From contig CAVSZI010000021.1 in the NCBI GenBank assembly GCA_963732345.1, positions 62,001 through 126,000 of the forward strand: a stretch of DNA of 64,000 bases, read 5' to 3'. The translations under genes were made by a program, and so were the position numbers. The notes beneath the pieces were generated by a model. It saw only the letters and a list, made by a program, of their open reading frames with translations. It was not told the origin of the DNA and did not search any database. Shown here in pieces: positions 53,046 to 61,612 of this stretch. Within the stretch, counting starts at the first letter, position 1. Each line of letters starts with the position of its first letter. Source of the DNA: Bog-532 sp963732345. Its GTDB lineage: Bacteria > Actinomycetota > Actinomycetes > Streptosporangiales > Streptosporangiaceae.

Positions 53046-53252
53046 ATGGCGACCGACGCGTGGGAAGCGGAATTCCAGCCTCTGCGCATTAGACCCGCCG
53101 TCGTCGACACGTCCTTCCTCATGGCGGACGTTCTCACCTCAAGGCCTTGGTCGCAGGCGGAGCGGCGGCGGGTTCACCGGGAAGACCGGCTGAGCCATCT
53201 CAGGATAGGAGACGGCTGCCCTTGCAAGCGCCGGATCTCTGGGGCACGGTAG
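53046..53252 (+). pseudogene. Truncated PIN-domain gene
   Basis: Reads MATDAWEAEFQPLRIRPAVV and DTSFLMADVLTS, the beginning of a PIN RNase domain with the first catalytic Asp in VVDTSFL. It then loses similarity and stops. The remaining three-quarters of a PIN domain is absent. It ends just before the 540-residue gene of the next operon. Confidence 0.45.
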
Positions 53253-53257
53253 CGGCC

Positions 53258-54880
53258 ATGGCGGCGCCCCCCCGCACCGAGGCCGCAATCCCGGCATGGA
53301 TCGAGTCGGACCTGTTGGTGGTGAATGGCCGTGACCCCCTCGGGCTTGACGCGATTGCGACGTACCGGATCATGCCCGAGCTGCTGCCCGGCATCCTGCA
53401 GTTGAGCAGGCGGGCGCGGTACTTCTCGTTTTTCGCCTACCTGCTGAGCGTCTTCCGCAGCCACGTCGACCAGCCGGAGATGCGAACGCTCGACCAGTTC
53501 ATCCGGCGCGCCGAGTACGAGTACGGGTATGCAGTGCTGACGTGCGAGCGCTGCAGCGATGACGCTTCGTGGCGAACTGGGGTCCTCGGTGAAGTCAGGC
53601 TCAGGCCCGCGCGCCGCGACCGGCCAGCAGCGCTCAAGAGAGGACTGTCAGTCGACACCACGCTTGGCGGCTACGGCCTGTTCTACCGGAGCCCTCTCCA
53701 GGCCCTGAACGTCGTCGCCGCCGAGGATACGCCGCTCGATGACACCCACCGTGCTCCGCACGATGTCCTCGCCAACAGCCGCGCACGAGAGCTGGCGGCC
53801 CACTTCGCAGCGGCGATCGGAGGCACGGAGTGGGCGGGCCGGTACCTCGGTGGCGATGATCCGGTACCTGCACGCGCGTTGAAGGAGCTAGCCGATGCCG
53901 CGTGTCTGTGCCGCCTTGATGATGCGAAGGAGGAGCGCGAGGCGCTGATGGCCTTGTTCACCACCGCGACAACTGAAGCGTCCCCCGCGCAACATCTGGA
54001 CTCCAGTCGCCGACTGCAGGGCTTGGCGCACTTCCTCGAGATCATCGGTCGCGCGCCGGCTGCTGCAACGTCGATTTATGCCTGGCGCCAGGCGATGTGG
54101 GAGGCCGCCGTGTCGCTCGGACTGGACGATCATTCCACCCGAGCACGCACCTCCGCAGCCTGGGGCGCGTTCGCCGCGCGCGAGGTCCAAACAGCGGCGG
54201 TCGGCATCATCTTCGATGCCGCCTGCGGGTTGGGCAAGTCAAAGCGACCGGCGGAAGGTTGGCGGTATCGAACGTTCCTCGCAGCAGCGGGCGATGTTCT
54301 GAGTGCGGGGACTACGTGCACCGGAATCAAGGCCACCGCGGGCAACAGGACGCGAGCGTTCGCCGGACGCACAGCGCAGGTAAATTCGAACCGTTCGCTT
54401 GAATGGTTGCTCGGCCAGGCGAAGGAGAGCCGCTTGGTCCCGGACGCGCTCTCACTGCTCCTGGAGTTGCGCCGGCGTCTCCCTGACGCGGCGAGCATGC
54501 CTCTGGAGTGGCGTCAGGTCGCCTCGATTGATGGAGAGCACCAAGACGGGCTCCTGCACTTCGCGGACCACCTCTCCGCCCATCTCGAGACCGACCCGAC
54601 GCTGGGCCAGACGGTGAGCTGGCTGGTTCGGCGCTACGTCGTGAGCCCGCATGAGCAAGTGGCGATGAGCAAGCTGCCACGTCACACCTTCCGCTTCCGA
54701 TACGACGCGGGGGAACTGGTCTTCTACCAGTCGCCGCCTACGGACTTGGGCGACGGCATCCTCCGGCATGAGCCGTTGTCACTGATCACCAGGGATCTCG
54801 GGCTCTGGCGCGACGACGGCAACGGTGCGGTGGTCACTGCGCGTGGGCGGTTGTTGATCGGAGAGGCGTTCGCGACGTGA
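53258..54880 (+). CDS. Uncharacterised 540-aa protein of a putative defence operon
   Basis: Family not recognised. The N-terminus reads AIPAWIESDLLVVNGRDPLG, LDAIATYRIMPELLPGILQL, SRRARYFSFFAYLLSVF, resembling the opening of DUF6361-type defence-associated proteins (DPLG ... LLPG ... RARYF). The middle is helical; the C-terminus (RHTFRFRYDAGELVFYQSPP, LSLITRDLGLWRDDGNGAVV, TARGRLLIGEAF) looks like a winged helix. No transmembrane segment. ATG 53258 has a weak ribosome site. The stop overlaps the following phospholipase-D-like gene start (GTGA), so the two are co-translated and probably form a complex. Confidence 0.75.
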   Translation: MAAPPRTEAAIPAWIESDLLVVNGRDPLGLDAIATYRIMPELLPGILQLSRRARYFSFFAYLLSVFRSHVDQPEMRTLDQFIRRAEYEYGYAVLTCERCSDDASWRTGVLGEVRLRPARRDRPAALKRGLSVDTTLGGYGLFYRSPLQALNVVAAEDTPLDDTHRAPHDVLANSRARELAAHFAAAIGGTEWAGRYLGGDDPVPARALKELADAACLCRLDDAKEEREALMALFTTATTEASPAQHLDSSRRLQGLAHFLEIIGRAPAAATSIYAWRQAMWEAAVSLGLDDHSTRARTSAAWGAFAAREVQTAAVGIIFDAACGLGKSKRPAEGWRYRTFLAAAGDVLSAGTTCTGIKATAGNRTRAFAGRTAQVNSNRSLEWLLGQAKESRLVPDALSLLLELRRRLPDAASMPLEWRQVASIDGEHQDGLLHFADHLSAHLETDPTLGQTVSWLVRRYVVSPHEQVAMSKLPRHTFRFRYDAGELVFYQSPPTDLGDGILRHEPLSLITRDLGLWRDDGNGAVVTARGRLLIGEAFAT

Positions 54881-57450
54881 GACTGACGAAAGCCCTTCTG
54901 CATGCGCGCGATGAGGTCTTCTTCGCGACGACGTTCACTTTCGACATTGCGGGATTCGACGACTACCTGTTCCCGAAGCTCGGTGCCCCACCGCTGAACG
55001 CGACCGTCCTCGTCGACGGTGGTCGCCTTAACGCGTACTACCGGTCAGCGGCCGAGCGTGATGAGACTGCCGCGGCGAGCCGTGCCGGTCAGCACTATGC
55101 CCTGCGACCGGTGCACTGGAACGGGAACGCGTTTCACGCCAAGACATACGTGTCCGGCGCTAAGAAGGGGGGCCGCCTCGTAGTTGGCTCGGGGAACCTC
55201 GGGTTGAGCGGCATCTCGGAAGGCAACGAGGTGGCGTGCCTCTTCTCGTCCGACGATCCAGCGGCGCGCACGTCGATCGCCGCCTGGACGGCTTGGATGG
55301 ATCGGCTCGTTGGCCTCCTCGGAGATGAGGTTGTCGGTGACCGCTGGGCGCGGGCGCTATCGACGTGCCCATGGCTGCAGGCCGCTGACGGCGGCACGAC
55401 GTACTTCCATCACAACCTCGACCAGCCGCTGCTCGAACAGTTGCTCGCGGTCGCCCCTCGCAAAGCCGACCAGCTGCTCATCGGTGCTCCGTTCTTCGAC
55501 GAAGACGCCGAGGTGGTTGCGACACTGGTGCGAGAGCTGATGCCAGGCGAAGTGCTCTGTCACCTCGGGGGTAACGCCTCTGTCGATAGCGAGGCACTGA
55601 TGCGCGCGCTGTCCCCGGTGCGCCGCGTCTACTACCTCGGTCCTGATTCCGCTGCCTACGTGCACGCGAAGCTCATCGCCGTCGTCCGTGGCGATGACGC
55701 GCTCGTGATGAGCGGATCCGCCAACCTCTCGCGGGCGGCCATGTTCTATGCAGGCCGCCACGGCAACTGCGAGACGGCTGTACGGGGAAGAGCGACGGCG
55801 GCGCAGGCGCACGAGGTCTTCAACGGTCGGCTGACGTGGGTTCCGCTGTCCCACAGCGATCTCGCGGCGTTCAAGTACGCCAAGCCTGTCCAGGCCGAGG
55901 GCGCCTCGGGGCTCCGGCTGACCGCAGCGGCGTTCCGCGACGAGCCCGCCCTCGAAATTCACGGCACTGGGGAGTGGCCGAACGGCGCGGCGATTCGGCT
56001 GCTCCAGCCCGTCCCGGGTGCCATCGACCTCACCGGGACGCCGTCTGGCTCGGCGTGGTGGTCGGTGCGTATCGACCTTCCCCAGAGCGTCGATCCATCG
56101 CTGTCAACGGCAGTCGTGGCGGTAGTCGACGGCGAGTGGGCATCGAACTGCATTCCCGTTGACCACCCGCGGGCGCTGAACGCGATGCTTGGCGCGAGGA
56201 AGGCCGTGCCGTCGCCCGCCGACGATCTCCCGGGCGGCACCGACGATCCGATGCTCGAGGCACTCGTCTCGTGGCTGCGGCAAGGCACGAACTTCTCCGG
56301 TCTCGAAGCCCTCGACTCGCTCTCGCGAGGCCGTGCCGCCCGCGTAGGAGGCCTCGAAGAAGGCGACGACGACTTCGTACCAGACGAACTCGAGCTTCAG
56401 GTCCAGAGCCGGCGGGCGTCCCGGTGGCTGACCCGCCGCGCGGTGGGCCTCGACGACTTGCTGACTGCCATCGGGCTTCTTGGTGCCGAGATCCCAGCGG
56501 CGCACCGCTTGCGCCTCGTCAACCTTCCCGATCACGACGGCCGAGCGGCCGCAACGGATCACGAACCCACGCCAAATCTGCGCGTGCGCCTCAAGAACGC
56601 ACTGCAGAAGATGTGCTCGGCCGCTACGGATGTGCGGCTGTTTGAGCGCGATCCGACCACAAGCGCCTACAACATCGTCACGCTCATCGAGGCACTGTGG
56701 TTGCTTGACCAAGTGCCTCCATGTACCCGATACCTGGCGCGCGACGCACGCCGGACGCTCCTCAAAACGCTGCTCGAGGGCCTGAGCGGCGTGGACAATA
56801 AGAGCGGTCTCGTGGATCTTCTTGTCGGAGAAGACCGTGCGCAACTACACACGCTCCTCGGTGAGGAGACACCGCGCCTGGTCGCAGATCTCGTGCTATC
56901 CGCCGTCTCGCGTGAGCACGGCGGCTTCGAGCCCGACGTGCTGTTCGAGTGGAAGCCGCTACTGACGAGGTTGGTCGATGAAGGGCTCTGCCAGCCGCGA
57001 GACGAGGCTCAGGCCGACTCGATCGATTCCGCGCTCGACTTCATGGACGACGACCACTGGCCTGCTGTCGTCCGCACGCGTCACGGTGTCGACTGCAGCA
57101 TCAAGCGGGTGAAGGGCAACCAGACGCTTCTCACGTTCAAGCTAGCGTTGCCTGGAGACCTCTTCAGCGACCCGCGCGTCACTGCCGCCGTGCTGGACTG
57201 GTTTCGCTACTACAGGCCTGCGCACGGCGAGCAGATCCAACTGCGGTGCGCTGACGACGTTCCCGGCGCGGACGCTTGGCGGATCGCCATTACAGTTGGC
57301 GCGGTGGCATACGCCAAGTGGCCGGGACAGTCCGCTGTGGCGAGCAGCACTGAGATCACACCTGAGGCTCTGCGTCTCCTTCTCAGTGACGGCAACGGTA
57401 TGGGGGCGGCTTTCCCCGACCAGCCACGCGCCGAGGCAATTCCGGCGTAG
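54877..57450 (+). CDS. Phospholipase D-like protein, 857 aa
   Basis: The N-terminal half has two PLD active-site repeats: HAKTYVSG with VVGSGNLGLSG (about residues 88-110) and HAKLIAVV with MSGSANLSRAA (about 263-288), i.e. HxK plus GSxN twice, as needed for one composite nuclease site. The C-terminal 450 residues are of unknown fold (RGRAARVGGLEEGDDDFVPD, ALQKMCSAATDVRLFERD). PLD-type nucleases are effectors or DNA-processing subunits in several anti-phage systems such as DISARM. GTG 54877 overlaps the preceding stop. Confidence 0.82.
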   Translation: MRLTKALLHARDEVFFATTFTFDIAGFDDYLFPKLGAPPLNATVLVDGGRLNAYYRSAAERDETAAASRAGQHYALRPVHWNGNAFHAKTYVSGAKKGGRLVVGSGNLGLSGISEGNEVACLFSSDDPAARTSIAAWTAWMDRLVGLLGDEVVGDRWARALSTCPWLQAADGGTTYFHHNLDQPLLEQLLAVAPRKADQLLIGAPFFDEDAEVVATLVRELMPGEVLCHLGGNASVDSEALMRALSPVRRVYYLGPDSAAYVHAKLIAVVRGDDALVMSGSANLSRAAMFYAGRHGNCETAVRGRATAAQAHEVFNGRLTWVPLSHSDLAAFKYAKPVQAEGASGLRLTAAAFRDEPALEIHGTGEWPNGAAIRLLQPVPGAIDLTGTPSGSAWWSVRIDLPQSVDPSLSTAVVAVVDGEWASNCIPVDHPRALNAMLGARKAVPSPADDLPGGTDDPMLEALVSWLRQGTNFSGLEALDSLSRGRAARVGGLEEGDDDFVPDELELQVQSRRASRWLTRRAVGLDDLLTAIGLLGAEIPAAHRLRLVNLPDHDGRAAATDHEPTPNLRVRLKNALQKMCSAATDVRLFERDPTTSAYNIVTLIEALWLLDQVPPCTRYLARDARRTLLKTLLEGLSGVDNKSGLVDLLVGEDRAQLHTLLGEETPRLVADLVLSAVSREHGGFEPDVLFEWKPLLTRLVDEGLCQPRDEAQADSIDSALDFMDDDHWPAVVRTRHGVDCSIKRVKGNQTLLTFKLALPGDLFSDPRVTAAVLDWFRYYRPAHGEQIQLRCADDVPGADAWRIAITVGAVAYAKWPGQSAVASSTEITPEALRLLLSDGNGMGAAFPDQPRAEAIPA

Positions 57451-57525
57451 CGAGCGTCGGCGCCGACGGTGGATAGTGATGTTTATCCAGGTGACGGGCG
57501 ATTCAACTCTGGAACAGCTCTGCAA

Positions 57526-58182
57526 TCAGCTCGGCGCCCATTGGCCGTCTCCGAGCCGGGCCTGCGCGGAGAAGATGCAGACCTCGAGCTCGTCGGCGGC
57601 GAGAGCCAGCTCGTCAGCCCATCGGAACATGGTCTCGAGGTAGCCCGCGTAGGTGGAGACGGACCACCGGAGCTCGTTGAACTTGAGGCCGACGTTCTCG
57701 CGAAGCCAGCGCGCCACGAGGCGGTCGAGGATGAGAGCTGGCCGCGCACCCGCCGGGGAGCAGAAGTACAGGAACTTGGTGCCGAACGCAGGACCGAGGT
57801 GCGGCAGCTGGCCCTTGCCTTGGTCGCCCAGGCACCTGTACGCCTCGACCGGCCGCCCTTCAGCCGCGGCTCTGGCGGCGGCCTGGAGCACGGCGTCGGC
57901 GTTCGGCGCCGCGTCGAGCACACGTCGCACCCGGAACGGGCCGTATCCCACCCGTCCGTATCCCCAGGCCATCACCGCGAGGAATGACCGCTCGGCATCG
58001 GCTGAACTGACCGCCGCATGGACAGAGGCGCGGCGCACGGTAGCGCGATCGAGGCGATCCGGGAGGGCGGCGAACGTCGCCGCATGCGACGGGAACGTGG
58101 CCATCCAGTGCTGGCGGGACCAATCAATGCCCAACTGGGACGGCGACCCCGCCGCACGCCATGCGTCGACGACTTCGCGCAT
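57526..58182 (-). CDS. OGG-fold (8-oxoguanine DNA glycosylase-like) protein
   Basis: A 218-residue protein with the pattern of the OGG-fold family found in defence loci: RLDRATVRRASVHAAVSS, FLAVMAWGYGRVGYGPFRVR, LPHLGPAFGTKFLYFCSP, ALILDRLVARWLRENVG, WSVSTYAGYLETMFRWADEL. The helix-hairpin-helix-like core HLGPAFGTKFLYF is conserved; glycosylase activity is not demonstrated for such proteins. ATG 58182 is chosen; GTG 58197 is possible. It is convergent with the PLD gene, 75 bp from its stop. Confidence 0.75.
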   Translation of the reverse strand: MREVVDAWRAAGSPSQLGIDWSRQHWMATFPSHAATFAALPDRLDRATVRRASVHAAVSSADAERSFLAVMAWGYGRVGYGPFRVRRVLDAAPNADAVLQAAARAAAEGRPVEAYRCLGDQGKGQLPHLGPAFGTKFLYFCSPAGARPALILDRLVARWLRENVGLKFNELRWSVSTYAGYLETMFRWADELALAADELEVCIFSAQARLGDGQWAPS

Positions 58183-58424
58183 CGGACCAGGTACCACGAG
58201 GAACAGTCTGCTGGAACGCTCACGGCTGCCGCGATGCACGGGCCGGGCGGGGTGACGTGGCGCAGGACACACGCAGTGAGCCTCGGCCAACTCCGGTAAA
58301 AATCGTTTCACGCACTAGAGGCGGCCGTGCCTGTCCCAGCGCTGTCAGCTTGCCCTGCCGCTCACCACCGCCCGGCCCGAGTCCGCGTGACGGCTGACGT
58401 GGAGAAACGCTCGGTGTCCAGGGC

Positions 58425-58605
58425 GGCAGTGACGAGCGGCTGGTCCTCGACGTGCCGTATGCCGAGAAGGACGAGGCGAAACGGCTGGGCGCGCTGGGAC
58501 CCGAAGGCACGTACCTGGTACGTACCGCCCCGGACTGCCGCGCGCGCCCTTCGCCCGCTGGCTCCCCGTCGCCTCCCGGGGGCCCCGCGCTCTTCGGCCC
58601 AACTA
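58425..58605 (+). pseudogene. DUF5710-like remnant cut by IS5-type element
   Basis: Fragments RLVLDVPYAEKDEAKRLGA, RWDPKARTWYVPP and APFARWLPV form a DUF5710 domain but lie in three successive frames. The last runs into the IS target at 58604. Two frameshifts plus an adjacent insertion make this a relic. Confidence 0.6.
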
Positions 58606-59526
58606 GGGCGTGTTTAAAGAAGTGAGGGGCCGGAGCCATTCGCCGATGGCGGCGATGTGGAGGGTTGCCTCGTAGCGGACGGCGAGCTTGTCGTAGCGGG
58701 TGGCGACGGCGCGGTTGCGCTTGAGGCGGTTGATGCCGCATTCCACGGCGTGGCGCTGCTTGTACCGCTCGGGGTCGAAGGCGGGCGGCCTGCCTCCTGA
58801 GCTGCCCTTCTTCTTCCGGTTGGCGGCCTGGTCGGCTTTTTCGGGGATGGTGCAGCGGATGCCGCGGCGGCGGAGCCAAGCGCGGTTGGCGCGGGAGCCG
58901 TAGGCCTTGTCCGCCAGGACCCGGTCCGGGCGGGTGCGGGGCCGGCCGCTGGCGGGGCGGGCGACGCGGATGGCGTCCAGCACGACGGTGAACTGGGGGC
59001 TGTCGTGACGGTGGCCGGCGGTGACGATGACCGCGAGGGGCTTCTGGCCCTGCTCGCAGGCCAGGTGGAACTTGCTGGTCAGACCACCGCGGGACCGTCC
59101 GAGGGCGTGGTCGGCGGGTTCGGGGGCGCCCGTCCCGCCGGGCGGCTCTTTCTGCGCCGCCGGGTCCTTCCTGGCCCCGGCCGCGTGCTGGTGCGCCCGC
59201 GCCGTGCCCGAGTCCACCGAGACGTCCCAGCTCACGTGGCCGGCCGCGTCGGCCAGGGCCTGCAGCGCCGCGAGGATCTTCCGCCAGGTGCCGTCGCGCT
59301 GCCAGCAGCGGAACAGCCCGTACACCGACTGCCAGGGGCCGTAGCACGGCGGGACGTCCCGCCACGGGGCGCCGGCCCGGATCCGCCAGCGGATCCCGTC
59401 GATGAGCTGCCGCCTGGCCCACTTCGGCGGGCGCCCTGCCTTCTTCCCCGCCGGCAGCAGGGGCTCCAGCACGCTCCACTCGCAATTGGCCAGGTCATGA
59501 CGCCCGGCCGCAGGTACGGTAGGCAC
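58603..59526 (-). CDS. IS5-family transposase
   Basis: A 307-residue single-ORF DDE transposase. N-terminal DUF4096-like part: LANCEWSVLEPLLPAGKKAG, QLIDGIRWRIRAGAPWRDVP. Catalytic part: SVDSGTARAHQHAAGARK (Asp), VLADKAYGSRANRAWLRRRG (Asp) and RHAVECGINRLKRNRAVATR (Glu). Complete, with no frameshift. Its stop TAG is formed by the flanking TA target base pair plus one neighbouring base, outside the element itself. Confidence 0.93.
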   Translation of the reverse strand: MPTVPAAGRHDLANCEWSVLEPLLPAGKKAGRPPKWARRQLIDGIRWRIRAGAPWRDVPPCYGPWQSVYGLFRCWQRDGTWRKILAALQALADAAGHVSWDVSVDSGTARAHQHAAGARKDPAAQKEPPGGTGAPEPADHALGRSRGGLTSKFHLACEQGQKPLAVIVTAGHRHDSPQFTVVLDAIRVARPASGRPRTRPDRVLADKAYGSRANRAWLRRRGIRCTIPEKADQAANRKKKGSSGGRPPAFDPERYKQRHAVECGINRLKRNRAVATRYDKLAVRYEATLHIAAIGEWLRPLTSLNTP

Positions 59527-59659
59527 GAGGCCTCCGGTATGAGCATGTCTTCTTGGTCGTTGACACGCATACCGGAGGCCTTGCTACGTCACAGCACAAG
59601 CCCCCGCACTGACACCATCTCGTAACCCACGCCCCACCCATCCCTTTTTAAACACGCCC
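58606..59659. mobile_element. IS5-family (IS427-like) insertion sequence, complete
   Basis: A 1054-bp element with inverted ends GGGCGTGTTTAAA at 58606 and the reverse complement ending at 59659. It is flanked by the dinucleotide TA on both sides (58604-58605, 59660-59661), the IS427-group target duplication. One minus-strand transposase fills it. Confidence 0.85.
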
Positions 59660-59661
59660 TA

Positions 59662-60024
59662 ATCCTGTTTTCTAGAAGGTGCTGGTGGTGCGGATCGGAC
59701 ACCACCGCGATTGCGGGCGCCCTGGTGGAGACGCGCTGGCACTTTGGCAACTTGGACTGCGACCTGATCCCTTATAGGTTTGCGTTCCTCAGCTTCGACA
59801 CCGTCGCGGACGCGGTGGCACAGCTGATACCCCAAGATCAGCTGACCCGCCACGGGGTGGGGCCGCTGAAGCTCAGGAGCAGCAAGACGGCGCGGAGCAA
59901 GCAGTGGGCAACGCTCTGGCGCCAGGCTTCCGTCCCGCCCTGGGGCCAGGGTGGCGGTCACCTCTCGCCCGGGATCGTCCAGTGCCGCCGGGCCCGGCGC
60001 TCGCTCAGGACCTGGACGTCCTGG
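59662..60024. other. Gene-poor flank of the IS, possible relic
   Basis: A plus-strand frame reads ETRWHFGNLDCDLIPYRFAF, LSFDTVADAVAQLIPQDQLT without a recognisable start or family, and may be the end of a gene interrupted by the IS. Nothing else is supported. Confidence 0.3.
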
Positions 60025-60219
60025 TCAGATCCGTTCCCAGGACCTGCGGAACGGGTTCCAGGTGTACTGCTCGCCGGACGGCGATTGGATGTAGGCGTAG
60101 TCGTGGTCGGGATAGCCGAGCAGAAGGTGCTCGGCTTCCTGGCGGGCGATCGCTTCGTCCAGCGGTTCGGTGTCACCGTCGTTCCAGACGGTCCAGGGAC
60201 GCGCTGGACTAGTCAGCAT
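60025..60219 (-). CDS. Small hypothetical protein, 64 aa
   Basis: ATG 60219 has a strong GAGGAGGAG site. The protein is acidic and aromatic: ARPWTVWNDGDTEPLDEAIA, QEAEHLLLGYPDHDYAYIQS, EQYTWNPFRRSWERI. No family recognised. It follows the methyltransferase gene by 19 bp on the same strand and is probably co-transcribed. Confidence 0.6.
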   Translation of the reverse strand: MLTSPARPWTVWNDGDTEPLDEAIARQEAEHLLLGYPDHDYAYIQSPSGEQYTWNPFRRSWERI

Positions 60220-60238
60220 GGTCACAACTCCTCCTCGC

Positions 60239-61198
60239 CTATGACTGGGTTTTGTAACCAACAGCGGCCCACGCCTGGCCCCGGCCGTCCTCTCGCGTGG
60301 CAGCTGGGGCGGGCCACTGCACGGCAGGGACGAGGCCAGGCCCTGTTAGCTCCAGGCCGTCCAGGAAGGCGGCGAGGCCGCCTGGTCCGTGGTTGTAGAC
60401 CGGGGCCGTGGTGTAGGCGCGGGCCAGATCCTCACCCAGCTGGGCCTGTCCGCCGACGACGGACATGACCACGTAGCTGCGGTCTGGCAGGGCCCGGATG
60501 AACTCGCCGGTGATCTTCTTGGCCTGGTCCGGAGTAAAGAAGTGCATGGTCATCGCAAGGATGAGGCACACCGGCTGGCCGAAGTCCACGAAGTCGCGGA
60601 CCCGCCCGTCATAGATGATCTCCGCCGGGTGGGCCATGTCCCCGGCGACGGCCAGCACCCCTGGCTGTTTGGCGAGCAGGTTCCGGGCGTGGCAGAGCAC
60701 CTGGGCGTCGTTATCCACGTACACCACCCGAGCATCCGATATAACCAGCTGGGCGGTTTCGTGAGTGTTCGGGGTGGTGGGCAGCCCGCAGCCTACATCC
60801 AGGAACTGGCCGACCCCAGCGCGGGCTGTGTAGGCGACGGCGCGGGCCTGGAACCGGCGGGCCTGGACCGCCAGTTCCGCCGCGTGGGGGAAGACCTTCA
60901 GTACCCGGGCGGCCTGCGCCCGGTCAGCCTCAAAATTGTCTTTGCCTCCCAAAAGGACGTCATAGACCCGCGCGATACTGGGGGCGGCCGGGTTGAACTC
61001 AGCCTCGGGGACGGCCAGCCTGGCGCGCAGCCGGTCTACGTCCTGCGCCTGGGCGAACCGAGGCTGCGCCCTCTCGGCCGTGGCTTCGGCGATGTAAAAC
61101 AGCCGGTCCCTGATCACTCGCTGACAGATCCGGTGGGCGGGAAACTCCAGCCGCAGTTCCTCCAGTGCGGACCGGATCGGCAGGACACTTTCCGCCAT
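60239..61198 (-). CDS. SAM-dependent methyltransferase, DUF574 family
   Basis: A 319-residue protein. After an N-terminal helical extension of about 75 residues comes the DUF574 (Methyltransf_19) domain: PSIARVYDVLLGGKDNFEAD, the SAM-binding QFLDVGCGLPTTPNTHE, VVYVDNDAQVLCHARNLL, CLILAMTMHFFTPDQA, GLELTGPGLVPAVQW. Family members are abundant in actinomycetes; substrates unknown. ATG 61198 (or GTG 61201) follows AAGGTGG. The N-terminal extension is not typical. The 350 bp upstream hold no gene apart from the operator of the divergent regulator. Confidence 0.88.
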   Translation of the reverse strand: MAESVLPIRSALEELRLEFPAHRICQRVIRDRLFYIAEATAERAQPRFAQAQDVDRLRARLAVPEAEFNPAAPSIARVYDVLLGGKDNFEADRAQAARVLKVFPHAAELAVQARRFQARAVAYTARAGVGQFLDVGCGLPTTPNTHETAQLVISDARVVYVDNDAQVLCHARNLLAKQPGVLAVAGDMAHPAEIIYDGRVRDFVDFGQPVCLILAMTMHFFTPDQAKKITGEFIRALPDRSYVVMSVVGGQAQLGEDLARAYTTAPVYNHGPGGLAAFLDGLELTGPGLVPAVQWPAPAATREDGRGQAWAAVGYKTQS

Positions 61199-61552
61199 CA
61201 CCGGTCCACCTTGCGGGCGGAACGTCCGCATCCACCGACTATTTCGCCAGCGGCCAGCAGAGCGCATACCGCGGACAGGATCCGGAACGTACGGCTTGCC
61301 GGTCGCAGGGGGAGCCCGGCCGGTATCGGAGACATACTGGGTCACCTCTTCATGGGCTATGGGAGGCAACGGAGGCCCGGTGATCACTTGGCGGTATGCC
61401 GGGCCTCCGTCCTGCTCACGGACCAAACGCTGAAGCAGTCCTCGAACGTCCCCGGTCTGCAAGACGCGAGGTCCCTGCATCTGGGGATTGATGGACCGCT
61501 CTAGCGGACACAAGCCTTCCGCGACCCCCTGAACTTCTACACCCACGGGAGG

Positions 61553-61568
61553 GACTTCTAGGGACGTC
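61553..61568 (+). promoter_or_regulatory. Tandem GACGTC operator upstream of DUF5919 regulator 2
   Basis: GACTTC (61553-61558) and GACGTC (61563-61568) with TAGG between them. The 20-mer GAGGGACTTCTAGGGACGTC (61549-61568) differs from the integrase site by one base and ends 44 bases before ATG 61613. Confidence 0.7.
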
Positions 61569-61612
61569 TTCATGTAGCGTCAAGGTGTCCTCACGCAGAG
61601 GAGGCACCTGAA

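Noticed and set aside
59346..59360. GGGACGTCCC palindrome inside the IS5 transposase as another operator
   Set aside because: It is single, lies within a conserved coding segment of the transposase and lacks the 10-bp tandem partner.
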